DNA of 64,000 nt from Hymenobacter sp. J193 (GTDB lineage Bacteria; Bacteroidota; Bacteroidia; Cytophagales; Hymenobacteraceae), in assembly GCF_024700075.1 (NCBI RefSeq), contig NZ_JAJONE010000007.1:92066-156065 (forward strand), written 5' to 3'. Positions 27,669 through 35,831 of the stretch are shown piece after piece. The position numbers and the translations under genes were made by a program. How positions within the stretch are numbered: the first letter of the stretch is position 1; each line of letters opens with the position of its first letter. The notes under the pieces were generated by a model. That model was not told the DNA's origin. It saw nothing but the letters and a program-made list of their open reading frames with translations, and did not search any database.

Positions 27669-29147
27669 ATGAAACTCCCCCAACAACTTTGCCTGGCCGG
27701 GGCGCTGGCTTTGCTCACGGCCTGCTCCCTGCAGGAAGAGCCCTACGGCTTCAACTCCACCGACAACTTCTACAAGACGGAGGCCGACGCCAACGCGGCG
27801 CTGATTTACGCCTACTCCATCCTGCCGGAAATTGAGTACTACTCCCGCAACTTCATCCTGGTCACGGAGCTGCCCACCGAAAACATCACCCTTAAGCCCG
27901 ACGCCGGCGCCAGCAACTTCGAGTTCGACAAGCTGGCCGTGCGCGCCGACAACCCCGAGCTGACCACGGCCTGGCGCTACGCCTACATCGGGGCCAACCG
28001 CGCCAACGCCGTCATTGCCAACGTGCCCGGCATTGCGGCCATGAGCGAGGCCAACCGCAACCAGATCGTGGGCGAGGCTTACTTCCTGCGCGCCCTGCAC
28101 TACTTCAACCTGGTGCGACTGTTCGGCGAGGTGCCCCTGAAAACGGAGCCCGTCACGTCCCTCGACCAGGCCAACTCCCCCAAAGCCAGCCTGCAGGACA
28201 TCTACGCGCTGATTGAGGCCGACCTCAAGAAAGCCAGTGAGCTGATGGACGCCACCCGCCGCGACGGGCGGGCCAACAAAGTGGCTGCCTGGGGCTTGCT
28301 GGCCAAGGTGTACCTCACCCAGGCCTCGGGCAAAAGCACCAGCTCCCCCGGCTACGAGTTCGTGGGCAATGCCGACGCCCTGTACACCCAGGCCAAAACC
28401 TACGCCGGCAACGTGCTCAGCGGCGGGGCCGGCTACGGCCTCGACCCGGACCTGAAAGCCATTTTTGACGTGGACAAGAAGAACGGCCCCGAGCACATCT
28501 TCGCCGTGGCTACGGACCGCTCGGGCCTCTCGGAGGGCAACTTCTCCAAGCTGCCGCTGATGTTCATTCCCTACATCGACGGGGCCGTGTTCAAGCTCAA
28601 CGACAGCACCAGCGTCCGCTCGGGCTACAACCATTTCGTGACGGAGCCGGCCATCTACAACAGCTTCGCCGACACCGACAAGCGCAAAACCGAGCTGATT
28701 CCCTCCAAAGTCTACATCGGCAAAAAGGAAACCACGCTCAGCATCACCGGCTACAGCCGCCCGTTCACCCGCAAATACCTTGACCCCAAGCAGGTGGGCG
28801 AGCAAACCAGCGCCAACACGCCGGTGCTGCGCTACTCCGACGTGGTGCTGCTCTTTGCCGAGGCCAGCGGCCCCACGGCCGAGGGCTACGCCGCCATCAA
28901 CCAGATCCGCCAGCGGGCGGGCCTGCCCAACCTAACCGAGGGGCTGAGCCCGGCGGCCTTCCGCGCCGCCGTGCTGCAGGAGCGGGCCTGGGAGCTGGCC
29001 TTTGAGGGCAACCGCCTGTTCGACCTGCGCCGCACCCACCAGATGGAGCAGGTGCTGGTGCAGCAGTACGGCAAAACCATCCAGCCCGGCAACGCCTACT
29101 TCTACCCGATTCCGACCCGGGAAACGGACCTGAATCCCAACCTCTAA
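27669..29147 (+). CDS. SusD/RagB-type glycan-binding lipoprotein (beta-mannan locus)
   Basis: The lid and binding partner of the SusC channel at the cell surface. The 492-residue lipoprotein starts MKLPQQLCLAGALALLTACS with Cys19 in the lipobox. It has the SusD-like N-terminal TPR-type helices (RALHYFNLVRLFGEVPL, a hallmark), and the C-terminal RxxxLxFE-like region (QERAWELAFEGNRLFDLRRT) followed by YFYPIPTRETDLNPNL, the usual family ending. The ATG at 27669 is chosen because it begins the signal peptide; upstream in-frame codons lie inside susC. It follows susC by 20 bp. Confidence 0.95.
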   Translation: MKLPQQLCLAGALALLTACSLQEEPYGFNSTDNFYKTEADANAALIYAYSILPEIEYYSRNFILVTELPTENITLKPDAGASNFEFDKLAVRADNPELTTAWRYAYIGANRANAVIANVPGIAAMSEANRNQIVGEAYFLRALHYFNLVRLFGEVPLKTEPVTSLDQANSPKASLQDIYALIEADLKKASELMDATRRDGRANKVAAWGLLAKVYLTQASGKSTSSPGYEFVGNADALYTQAKTYAGNVLSGGAGYGLDPDLKAIFDVDKKNGPEHIFAVATDRSGLSEGNFSKLPLMFIPYIDGAVFKLNDSTSVRSGYNHFVTEPAIYNSFADTDKRKTELIPSKVYIGKKETTLSITGYSRPFTRKYLDPKQVGEQTSANTPVLRYSDVVLLFAEASGPTAEGYAAINQIRQRAGLPNLTEGLSPAAFRAAVLQERAWELAFEGNRLFDLRRTHQMEQVLVQQYGKTIQPGNAYFYPIPTRETDLNPNL

Positions 29148-29159
29148 TCACCCTCCACC

Positions 29160-30038
29160 ATGCATATATCCGTAAATTTCCGGCTCTGGGCCGGTTTGCT
29201 GCCGGGCCTGCTGCTGCTGAACAGCTGCACCCAGGACCCCTTTGAAGGCGTGGAAAGCAACGAGCGCGCCATCACCAACTTCACCCTGGACAAAGGCCAG
29301 ATCGGGGTGGCTGAAATTACCCGCACGCCCACCGAGGGCACCGTGACGGTGTACGTGGTGAAGGGCACCGACCTTTCCAGCGTGGTTCCCCGCATCGAAA
29401 CCTCCTACAAAGCCAAAGTAGACCCTGCCTCCGGGGTGGCTACCAACTTTGCGGCCAGCAATGGCATCCGAACCTACTCCGTGACCTCCGAAACCGGCCA
29501 GGCCCGGGAGTGGAAGGTGCAGATCAAGGAGTACGAGTCGGACATGGACGGGACGTGGAAGGTGACTAACCTGCAGTTCCAGTACTTCATTGGCGAAGGG
29601 GAAAGCTGGGGCTGGAGCGGCACCAAGAAAGTGGCCGACAACATTGCCGATGCCAGCAAGGAAAACGACAACACCATCGAGTTCAAGGTAACCGGCGTGC
29701 AGCCCGACGGCAAGCTGGAAGGCACCTACGACCATAAGGCCGGCCCCGACAACGCGTACGCCGACTTCAACTTCAAGGGCACCGACTACAGCTACAAGTT
29801 CCGGCGCTTGCCCAAGGGCCAGGGCACCTGGGTGCGGGACTTCACCGACAACACCATCACCTTCAACCCCGGGCAGGCCGGCCAGACCAAAACGGCCACG
29901 CTGGAATTCAGTTTCGACAAGTCCGTGATGAAAATGCCCTTCAACGTGCAGCCCTACGACATCGACTGGAACGGCGAGGGCAACAAGATGGAGCTGGGCG
30001 GGGCCAAAACCACCTGGTACACCCTCCAGAAAATCTAG
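29160..30038 (+). CDS. Surface lipoprotein with DUF5018-like domain, probable mannan-binding protein
   Basis: A 292-residue lipoprotein with signal MHISVNFRLWAGLLPGLLLL and lipobox Cys23 (LLNSC). Residues about 38-125 (ITNFTLDKGQIGVAEI, TPTEGTVTVYVVKGTDLSSV, RTYSVTSETGQAREWKVQI) look like the beta-sandwich domain called DUF5018 that occurs in surface glycan-binding proteins next to susCD. The C-terminal half (about 130-292) is rich in Trp, Tyr and Asp and has a lipocalin-like alternation (DGTWKVTNLQFQYF), with no family I can name. Position directly after susD, 12 bp downstream, matches SGBP genes. Mannan binding is inferred. Confidence 0.65.
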   Translation: MHISVNFRLWAGLLPGLLLLNSCTQDPFEGVESNERAITNFTLDKGQIGVAEITRTPTEGTVTVYVVKGTDLSSVVPRIETSYKAKVDPASGVATNFAASNGIRTYSVTSETGQAREWKVQIKEYESDMDGTWKVTNLQFQYFIGEGESWGWSGTKKVADNIADASKENDNTIEFKVTGVQPDGKLEGTYDHKAGPDNAYADFNFKGTDYSYKFRRLPKGQGTWVRDFTDNTITFNPGQAGQTKTATLEFSFDKSVMKMPFNVQPYDIDWNGEGNKMELGGAKTTWYTLQKI

Positions 30039-30134
30039 TTTTCGGTTGGGCGGGGCCGGGGGCCGCGCCCAACTTTTTTTCGACTTTCCCCGCCGGGTTC
30101 TGCTATTCTCCGGTCCTTTCTCATCTTTCAGTTC

Positions 30135-31097
30135 ATGCATTCTGTTGTTCGCACTACGCTTCTTTTTCTGCATCTGACCCTACTGGCCAGCTGCGCGGCC
30201 CAGGCCCCGCGGGTGCTGCCCTACTTGCAGCAGATTTCCGGCCAGCAGACGCTTTCGGGCCAGCACAACAAGGAGCCCACCGCCGAGCCCACCAAGTGGA
30301 CCGACTACGTGCACCGCGTGACGGGCAAGTACCCCGCGCTCTGGAGCGGGGACTTCCTGTTTGCCCAGAGCGACATCGACCACCGCTGGGACATGATCAA
30401 GGAAGCCGAGCGCCAGTACCAGCAGGGGGCCGTGGTGAACCTGATGTGGCACGCCTGCCCGCCCACCACCGGGGAGCCCTGCGGCTGGGACCCCGGCCTG
30501 CTCAACCAGCTGCTTACCGATGCCCAGTGGACGGAGCTCATTACCGACGGCACGCCTCTGAACAAGGCCTGGAAGCTGCGCATGGACGACGTGGCCCGCT
30601 ACCTGCAGTACCTCAAGGACAAGAAGGTGGAGGTGCTCTTCCGCCCCCTGCACGAAATGAACCAGGGCAAGTTCTGGTGGGGCGGCCGCCCCGGCCCCAA
30701 CGGCACGGCCCGCCTCTACCAGATTACCCACGACTACCTGCGCAACACCAAGGGCCTGACCAACCTCATCTGGGTCTGGGATATGCAGGACATGAGCCGG
30801 GACTTCGCCGCCTATAACCCCGGCCCCCAGTACTGGGACGTGTTTGCCTTCGACGTGTACGACCAGGGCTTCGACAAATCCTGGTACGACTACATCCTGC
30901 CCATCGTGGGCGACAAGCCCATGGCTATTGGGGAGTGCGCCAAGCTGCCCACCCCGGAAGTGCTGGCCCAGCAGCCCCGCTGGACGTTCTTTATGGCCTG
31001 GGCCGAGCTGGTGCAGGAAAACAACGCTGAGGACACCATCAAGCGCCTCTACAGCGACCCGCGCGTGCTCACTCGCGACGAACTGCCGAAACGATAG
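30135..31097 (+). CDS. GH26 beta-mannanase, lipoprotein form
   Basis: A 320-residue single-domain GH26 enzyme with a lipoprotein signal (MHSVVRTTLLFLHLTLLASC, Cys20), so probably membrane-anchored on the surface or in the periplasm. It lacks the F5/8 and T9SS domains of its two paralogues. It keeps the same catalytic motifs: Glu174 in FRPLHEMNQ and Glu267 in AIGECAKLP, plus SGQHNKEP at the N-terminus and YWDVFAFDVYD. It likely trims imported manno-oligosaccharides. It follows the DUF5018-like gene after 96 bp and precedes a large inverted repeat and the GH5-type gene. Confidence 0.92.
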   Translation: MHSVVRTTLLFLHLTLLASCAAQAPRVLPYLQQISGQQTLSGQHNKEPTAEPTKWTDYVHRVTGKYPALWSGDFLFAQSDIDHRWDMIKEAERQYQQGAVVNLMWHACPPTTGEPCGWDPGLLNQLLTDAQWTELITDGTPLNKAWKLRMDDVARYLQYLKDKKVEVLFRPLHEMNQGKFWWGGRPGPNGTARLYQITHDYLRNTKGLTNLIWVWDMQDMSRDFAAYNPGPQYWDVFAFDVYDQGFDKSWYDYILPIVGDKPMAIGECAKLPTPEVLAQQPRWTFFMAWAELVQENNAEDTIKRLYSDPRVLTRDELPKR

Positions 31098-31100
31098 GGC

Positions 31101-31155
31101 TTCTAGTTGCTTGTTTCTGGTTGCTAGTTGATCAACCAGAAACAAGCAACTAGAA
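31101..31155. repeat. Perfect 23-bp inverted repeat with 9-nt loop
   Basis: Arms 31101-31123 and 31133-31155 are perfect reverse complements (left arm begins TTCTAGTTGCTTG). A further partial copy (AACCAGAAAC) follows at 31155-31164. It fills most of the gap between the GH26 and GH5-type genes. No T run follows, so it is more a REP-like or mRNA-stability hairpin than a terminator. Confidence 0.85.
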
Positions 31156-31172
31156 ACCAGAAACATATTTTC

Positions 31173-32966
31173 ATGAAAAACTGCGGTTTATTGCTGCTGA
31201 CGCTGCTTGCGCTGCTGTCGGCCCGGCCGGGCTATGCCCAGGGCGTACTCCAAGGCGCGCGGCTGCTGACGGCCCCCGTGCGCCAGTACGAAAAGGCGGA
31301 GTGGGACATTACGGTGGCCGAGCAGTTTCGCAATGCCTATGACCAGCGCGAGGTGACGCTGGATCTGGTGCTGACCTCGCCCACCGGCCGGCCCGTGGTG
31401 CTGCCCTGCTACTTTGAGCGCAACGAAGGCACGGGCTCCACCTGGAAAGCGCGGTTTGCTCCCCAGGAAACCGGATCCTACGCCGGGATTTTTCGCCTGA
31501 CGCGCAAGGCCGGCACCGTGGAATTGACCGTTAGCCCCTTTTCGGTCGGGGCGGGCCGCAAGCCGGGCTTTCTGCACCCCCACAACCTGTACACGTTCCG
31601 CTTCGACGACGGGACGCTGTTTCGGGGCGTGGGCGAGAACGTGGCCTGGGAGTCACGCTCGTTTGAAGACCAGAAGTTCACCTACGACTACCTGCTGCCC
31701 ACCCTGGCCCAAAACGGCGCCAACTTTTTCCGCACCTGGATGTGCTACTGGAACCTGCCGCTGGAGTGGCCGAACGTCAGCTCCACCAGGCGCTACGCCA
31801 ACAGCCCGGCCTACTTCCACCCCGGCGCCATCAAGCGCATGGATGAGCTGGTGAGTCTGACCGACTCGCTGAACTTGTACTTCATGCTCACCCTCGACTG
31901 GCACGGGCACCTGATGGAGCAGGGCGGCTGGAAAAACAGCCCCTACAACCAGCTGAACGGGGGCCCGGCCCGCACACCCACCGAGTTTTTCACCCTGCCC
32001 GCCGCGCGGGAGAAGTACAAGAACAAGCTGCGCTACGTGGTGGCCCGCTGGGGCTACAGCGCCAATATTGCCGCCTGGGAGTTCTTCAACGAAGTCGACA
32101 ACGCTGCCTTCACCCAGCAGGACAGCGTGCTGATTCCGCACGAGGCCATTACGCTCTGGCACGGAGAGATGAGCCGCTACCTCAAGGACATTGACCCCTA
32201 CCAGCACCTGGTGACCACCAGCATCTCGCACCGCGACATCCTGGGCCTGAACGCGGTGGCTTACTTCGACTTCCACCAGAAGCACATCTACAAGCACACG
32301 GAGAAGATTCCGGCCATCTACCCCAACTATATTCAGACCTACGGCAAGCCCTACGTGGTGGGCGAGTTTGGCTACCGCTGGGAAGACGCCGACCCCGCCT
32401 ACAAGGACGGTTTCAACTACGACTATCGGCGCGGCCTCTGGTACGGCCTGTTCAGTGCCACGCCCATTCTGCCCATGACCTGGTGGTGGGAGCTGTTCGA
32501 CGACCAGCAGATGACGCCCTACTTCCGGGGCGTGCGCGCCATCAGTGACCGGATGCTGGCCGCCGGCCAGGGCGAGTTTGAGCCCTTTACCGTGGCCGCG
32601 GGCGGCCTGCAAAGCTTCGGCATGCGCTGCGGAGACCAGTATTTCGTGTATTTGCTCAATGCCAGCCTGGCTCCCATTACCGCGGCGCCCACCCTGCCCG
32701 AGCCGGCCGGCCGGGGGCTTACGGCCCAATCCTTCGAGCCCACCAGCCGGCAGTACCAGCCCGTAAGCGGGTTGCGGCGGCAGGCGGGCACGCTCACGCT
32801 TCCCACCCTCACGCTGGCCCCCCGGCAGGAGCGCGTGCTCATCCTCACGGCCAAGCCCAGCGGCAAGACCCAGCGCCACACAGCCCGACGTCATTCTGCG
32901 CCCGTGCCACCAGCCGCCCCCGGCCCGTCGGGGCCCACTCCCAGCGGCTCAGCCGCCGTACGCTGA
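31173..32966 (+). CDS. DUF5060 plus GH5-type glycoside hydrolase, probable mannanase
   Basis: A 597-residue exported enzyme: signal peptide to about residue 22 (MKNCGLLLLTLLALLSARPG), a DUF5060 beta-sandwich at about 30-120 (YEKAEWDITVAEQFRNAYDQ) and a TIM barrel at about 135-480. Probable catalytic residues are Glu307 in WEFFNEVDNA and Glu398 in VVGEFGYRWE, the clan GH-A arrangement. The C-terminal Pro/Ala/Ser-rich tail (about 565-597) is low-complexity. The family assignment inside clan GH-A is uncertain; context suggests a beta-mannan-active enzyme. Its TGA overlaps the next ATG by one base, so the GH2 gene is coupled. Confidence 0.8.
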   Translation: MKNCGLLLLTLLALLSARPGYAQGVLQGARLLTAPVRQYEKAEWDITVAEQFRNAYDQREVTLDLVLTSPTGRPVVLPCYFERNEGTGSTWKARFAPQETGSYAGIFRLTRKAGTVELTVSPFSVGAGRKPGFLHPHNLYTFRFDDGTLFRGVGENVAWESRSFEDQKFTYDYLLPTLAQNGANFFRTWMCYWNLPLEWPNVSSTRRYANSPAYFHPGAIKRMDELVSLTDSLNLYFMLTLDWHGHLMEQGGWKNSPYNQLNGGPARTPTEFFTLPAAREKYKNKLRYVVARWGYSANIAAWEFFNEVDNAAFTQQDSVLIPHEAITLWHGEMSRYLKDIDPYQHLVTTSISHRDILGLNAVAYFDFHQKHIYKHTEKIPAIYPNYIQTYGKPYVVGEFGYRWEDADPAYKDGFNYDYRRGLWYGLFSATPILPMTWWWELFDDQQMTPYFRGVRAISDRMLAAGQGEFEPFTVAAGGLQSFGMRCGDQYFVYLLNASLAPITAAPTLPEPAGRGLTAQSFEPTSRQYQPVSGLRRQAGTLTLPTLTLAPRQERVLILTAKPSGKTQRHTARRHSAPVPPAAPGPSGPTPSGSAAVR

Positions 32967-35830
32967 TGGTAGCGAGTGTATCCAGGCGCTGCAACGCCTG
33001 GGAGCGAAGTGTCGGGCTGCTGGCGGGCTGGTTGCTGCTGGTGCCCGCCTACGCCCAGCAAGGCAAGCTCAACCACGGCCTGACCGCCCCCCAGGACCCG
33101 GCCACGCTGCCCCGCTCCCGCACGGCCGTGGTGATGCCCGTGCGCAAAGCCAAAGTGCCCGCGCGGGCGCTGCTGACGCCGTTAGCGGAAGATGGGTTTC
33201 AACTAAACGAGGGCTGGGAACTGGCTTCGGCCAACGATGTCAGTACCCCGGCGGCGCAGGTGAGCCGGCCGGGCCTGAATACGGGCAGCTGGTACAACGC
33301 CACTGTGCCCGGCATCGTGCTGACCACGCTGGTAGAGCAGGGCGTATACCCCGACCCGTTTTTTGGCCTGAATAACCTGGCCATTCCCGACACGCTCAGC
33401 CGCCAGGCGTGGTGGTACCGCCTGCGCTTCCGGGCGCCAAAAGGTCCGCGCGGCCGCCGGGCCTGGCTCGTATTCGAGGGCATCAACTACGCGGCCGATA
33501 TCTGGCTGAACGGCCACCGGCTGGGTTCCATGAAGGGTGCTTTCCGCCGTGGCCGCTTCGACGCAACCAAGCTGCTCCGCGCCCACGGGGAAAACGTGCT
33601 GGCGGTGCGCGTGCAGCCCCCGCCGCACCCCGGCCGCCCGCACGAGGAGTCGGCCCGGAGCGGGCAGGGGCCCAACGGCGGGGTGCTGGCCCAGGATGGG
33701 CCCACGTTCATTGCCTCGGAAGGCTGGGACTGGATGCCTGGCATCCGGGACCGGAATACCGGCCTCTGGCAGCCCGTGCGCCTGCGCTTCACTGGTTCCG
33801 TTACACTGCTCGATCCGCAGGTCATTACCGACCTGCCCCTGCCCGACACGACCCGCGCCGAGCTGACCGTGCGCGCCACCCTGCACAACGTCAGCCGCCG
33901 CGCGCAGCGCGTTACGGTAACGGGCCAGCTGGAAGGCCGCTCATTCAGCCAGCACGTGACCGTGCCGGCCAGGGGTAGCCAGCAGGTAATTTTCCGCGCT
34001 GCCGACTTTGAGGCGCTACGCCTGACGAAGCCTCGGCTGTGGTGGCCCAACGGCTATGGTCGGCCCGCGATGTACATGCTGCCGCTTACAGTCACGGAGG
34101 CCAACGGTACTACGTCTGACGCGCAAGCGGTGCGCTTTGGGGTGCGGGAGCTGAGCTACGAAATGACCGTTGACATGCCCACCGAAATCGGCCAGCGGGT
34201 GGAGTTCAACCCGTTGCGGGCACAGGCCGGGCAGGTGCTGTTCGACAACGCAAGCCGCCGGCAAGTGGAGCCCGAAGTGTTCGTGGCCCGCCTGCGCCCG
34301 GGAGCCGACCAAACGGCTTTGCTGCCGGTGGCCCAACCAGCCGCCGCGCCCTACCTGGTGCTGAAGGTAAACGGGCAGCGCATTTTCTGCCGGGGCGGCA
34401 ACTGGGGGATGGATGATGCGCTCAAGCGGGTGTCGCGCGACCGGCTGGAGCCGTACTTTCAGCTGCACCAGCAAGCCGGGCTGAACATGATCCGTAACTG
34501 GACCGGGGAAAGTACCGAGGAGGACTTCTACGCCCTGGCCGACGAGTACGGGCAGCTTATCTGGAACGACTTCTGGCTTTCCACCGAAGGCTATAACCTG
34601 GAGCCCACGGATAACGCCCTGTTCCTGGCCAACGCCCGCGACGTGGTGCGGCGCTTCCGCAACCACCCCAGCATTGCCCTCTGGTGCCCCCGCAACGAAG
34701 GCTACGCCCCCGCGGCCCTGGAAGACAGCCTGGCTCTGCTCGTGGCCAACGACGACGGCACCCGCTACTACCAGCCCAACTCCCGCAACCTCAACCTGCG
34801 CCCCAGCGGCCCCTGGCACTACTTCCACGACCCGGCCGACTACTTCCGCCACAACGCCCGGGGCTTCACCACCGAAATCGGCACCTTTTCCGTGCCTGGG
34901 GCAGCGGCCATCCGCCGGTTTCTGCCGCCCGAGGATGAGTGGCCCATCACCGATGCCTGGTACTACCACGACCTGCACGCCGAGCACCAGCAGCCCGCGT
35001 ATCTAGCCGACGTAGCCCGGCGTTACGGCGCGCCCGCCAGCCTCGACGATTTTGCCCGGAAAGTGCAGCTGCTGAACTACGACAGTCACCGCGCCATCTT
35101 CGAGGCCTGGAACAGCCGCCTGTGGCGCAACACCAGCGGCGTGCTGCTGTGGATGAGCCACCCGGCCTGGCCCAGCATGATCTGGCAGCTGTATTCCAGC
35201 GACTACTCCACCCACGGGGCGTACTACGGGGCGCAGAAAGCCTGTGAGCCGGTGCATATCCAGCAAAACCTCGATGATGGGCAAGTAGTCATCGTCAACA
35301 CGACGCTCAAGCCGCTGCAGCACGCCCGGGTGCAGTACGCCCGCTATGATGCCCAAGGCCGCCAACTGAGCACCGAAACCCGCGCAGTAGCGCTTGCCCC
35401 GGCCAACCAGCTGACGCCAGTTTTTACGCCCGCACCGCCCGCTACCTTGCCGCCGGTGTATTTGACGCGCCTGCGGCTGCTTAACGAGCAGGGGCAGGTG
35501 GTGTCGGAAAACGAGTACTGGCAGCACGTGGCCGGCGCCGACTTTCAGGTGTTTAACACCCTGCCCGCCGCGCGGCTGCAAACCCGCCTGCTGCCCGCTC
35601 CGGCCAATACGCACCCGCTGACCTACGAAGTCAGCAACCCCGGCACTGTACCCGCCGTGGCCGTAGCGCTTAGCCTGCAGACGACCCAAGGCCGACCCGT
35701 GCTGCCCGCCACTTACTCGGCCGGCTACTTTACCTTGCTGCCGGGGGAGCGGAAAACCGTGATCCTGCAAGTCAAGGATTTGCCGCCTTTACTTGGTCTG
35801 CAGCTACGCGCCGAAGCCTACAACCACTGA
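32966..35830 (+). CDS. GH2-family glycoside hydrolase (beta-mannosidase or exo-glucosaminidase type)
   Basis: A 954-residue exported enzyme. After a signal peptide (LLAGWLLLVPAYAQ, to about residue 31) come a jelly-roll sugar-binding domain (about 70-220), a beta-sandwich and the GH2 barrel (about 430-760), with C-terminal Ig-like domains. Probable acid/base is Glu577 in CPRNEGYAP; the nucleophile is Glu637 in TTEIGTFSVP. The motif set is closer to exo-beta-glucosaminidase/mannosylglycoprotein endo-mannosidase-like GH2 proteins than to classical beta-mannosidases. A basic, Arg/Lys-rich stretch (about 45-60) separates signal and core. Context suggests removal of mannose from branched or decorated oligosaccharides. 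It starts inside the stop codon of the GH5-type gene. Confidence 0.82.
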   Translation: MVASVSRRCNAWERSVGLLAGWLLLVPAYAQQGKLNHGLTAPQDPATLPRSRTAVVMPVRKAKVPARALLTPLAEDGFQLNEGWELASANDVSTPAAQVSRPGLNTGSWYNATVPGIVLTTLVEQGVYPDPFFGLNNLAIPDTLSRQAWWYRLRFRAPKGPRGRRAWLVFEGINYAADIWLNGHRLGSMKGAFRRGRFDATKLLRAHGENVLAVRVQPPPHPGRPHEESARSGQGPNGGVLAQDGPTFIASEGWDWMPGIRDRNTGLWQPVRLRFTGSVTLLDPQVITDLPLPDTTRAELTVRATLHNVSRRAQRVTVTGQLEGRSFSQHVTVPARGSQQVIFRAADFEALRLTKPRLWWPNGYGRPAMYMLPLTVTEANGTTSDAQAVRFGVRELSYEMTVDMPTEIGQRVEFNPLRAQAGQVLFDNASRRQVEPEVFVARLRPGADQTALLPVAQPAAAPYLVLKVNGQRIFCRGGNWGMDDALKRVSRDRLEPYFQLHQQAGLNMIRNWTGESTEEDFYALADEYGQLIWNDFWLSTEGYNLEPTDNALFLANARDVVRRFRNHPSIALWCPRNEGYAPAALEDSLALLVANDDGTRYYQPNSRNLNLRPSGPWHYFHDPADYFRHNARGFTTEIGTFSVPGAAAIRRFLPPEDEWPITDAWYYHDLHAEHQQPAYLADVARRYGAPASLDDFARKVQLLNYDSHRAIFEAWNSRLWRNTSGVLLWMSHPAWPSMIWQLYSSDYSTHGAYYGAQKACEPVHIQQNLDDGQVVIVNTTLKPLQHARVQYARYDAQGRQLSTETRAVALAPANQLTPVFTPAPPATLPPVYLTRLRLLNEQGQVVSENEYWQHVAGADFQVFNTLPAARLQTRLLPAPANTHPLTYEVSNPGTVPAVAVALSLQTTQGRPVLPATYSAGYFTLLPGERKTVILQVKDLPPLLGLQLRAEAYNH

Positions 35831-35831
35831 T

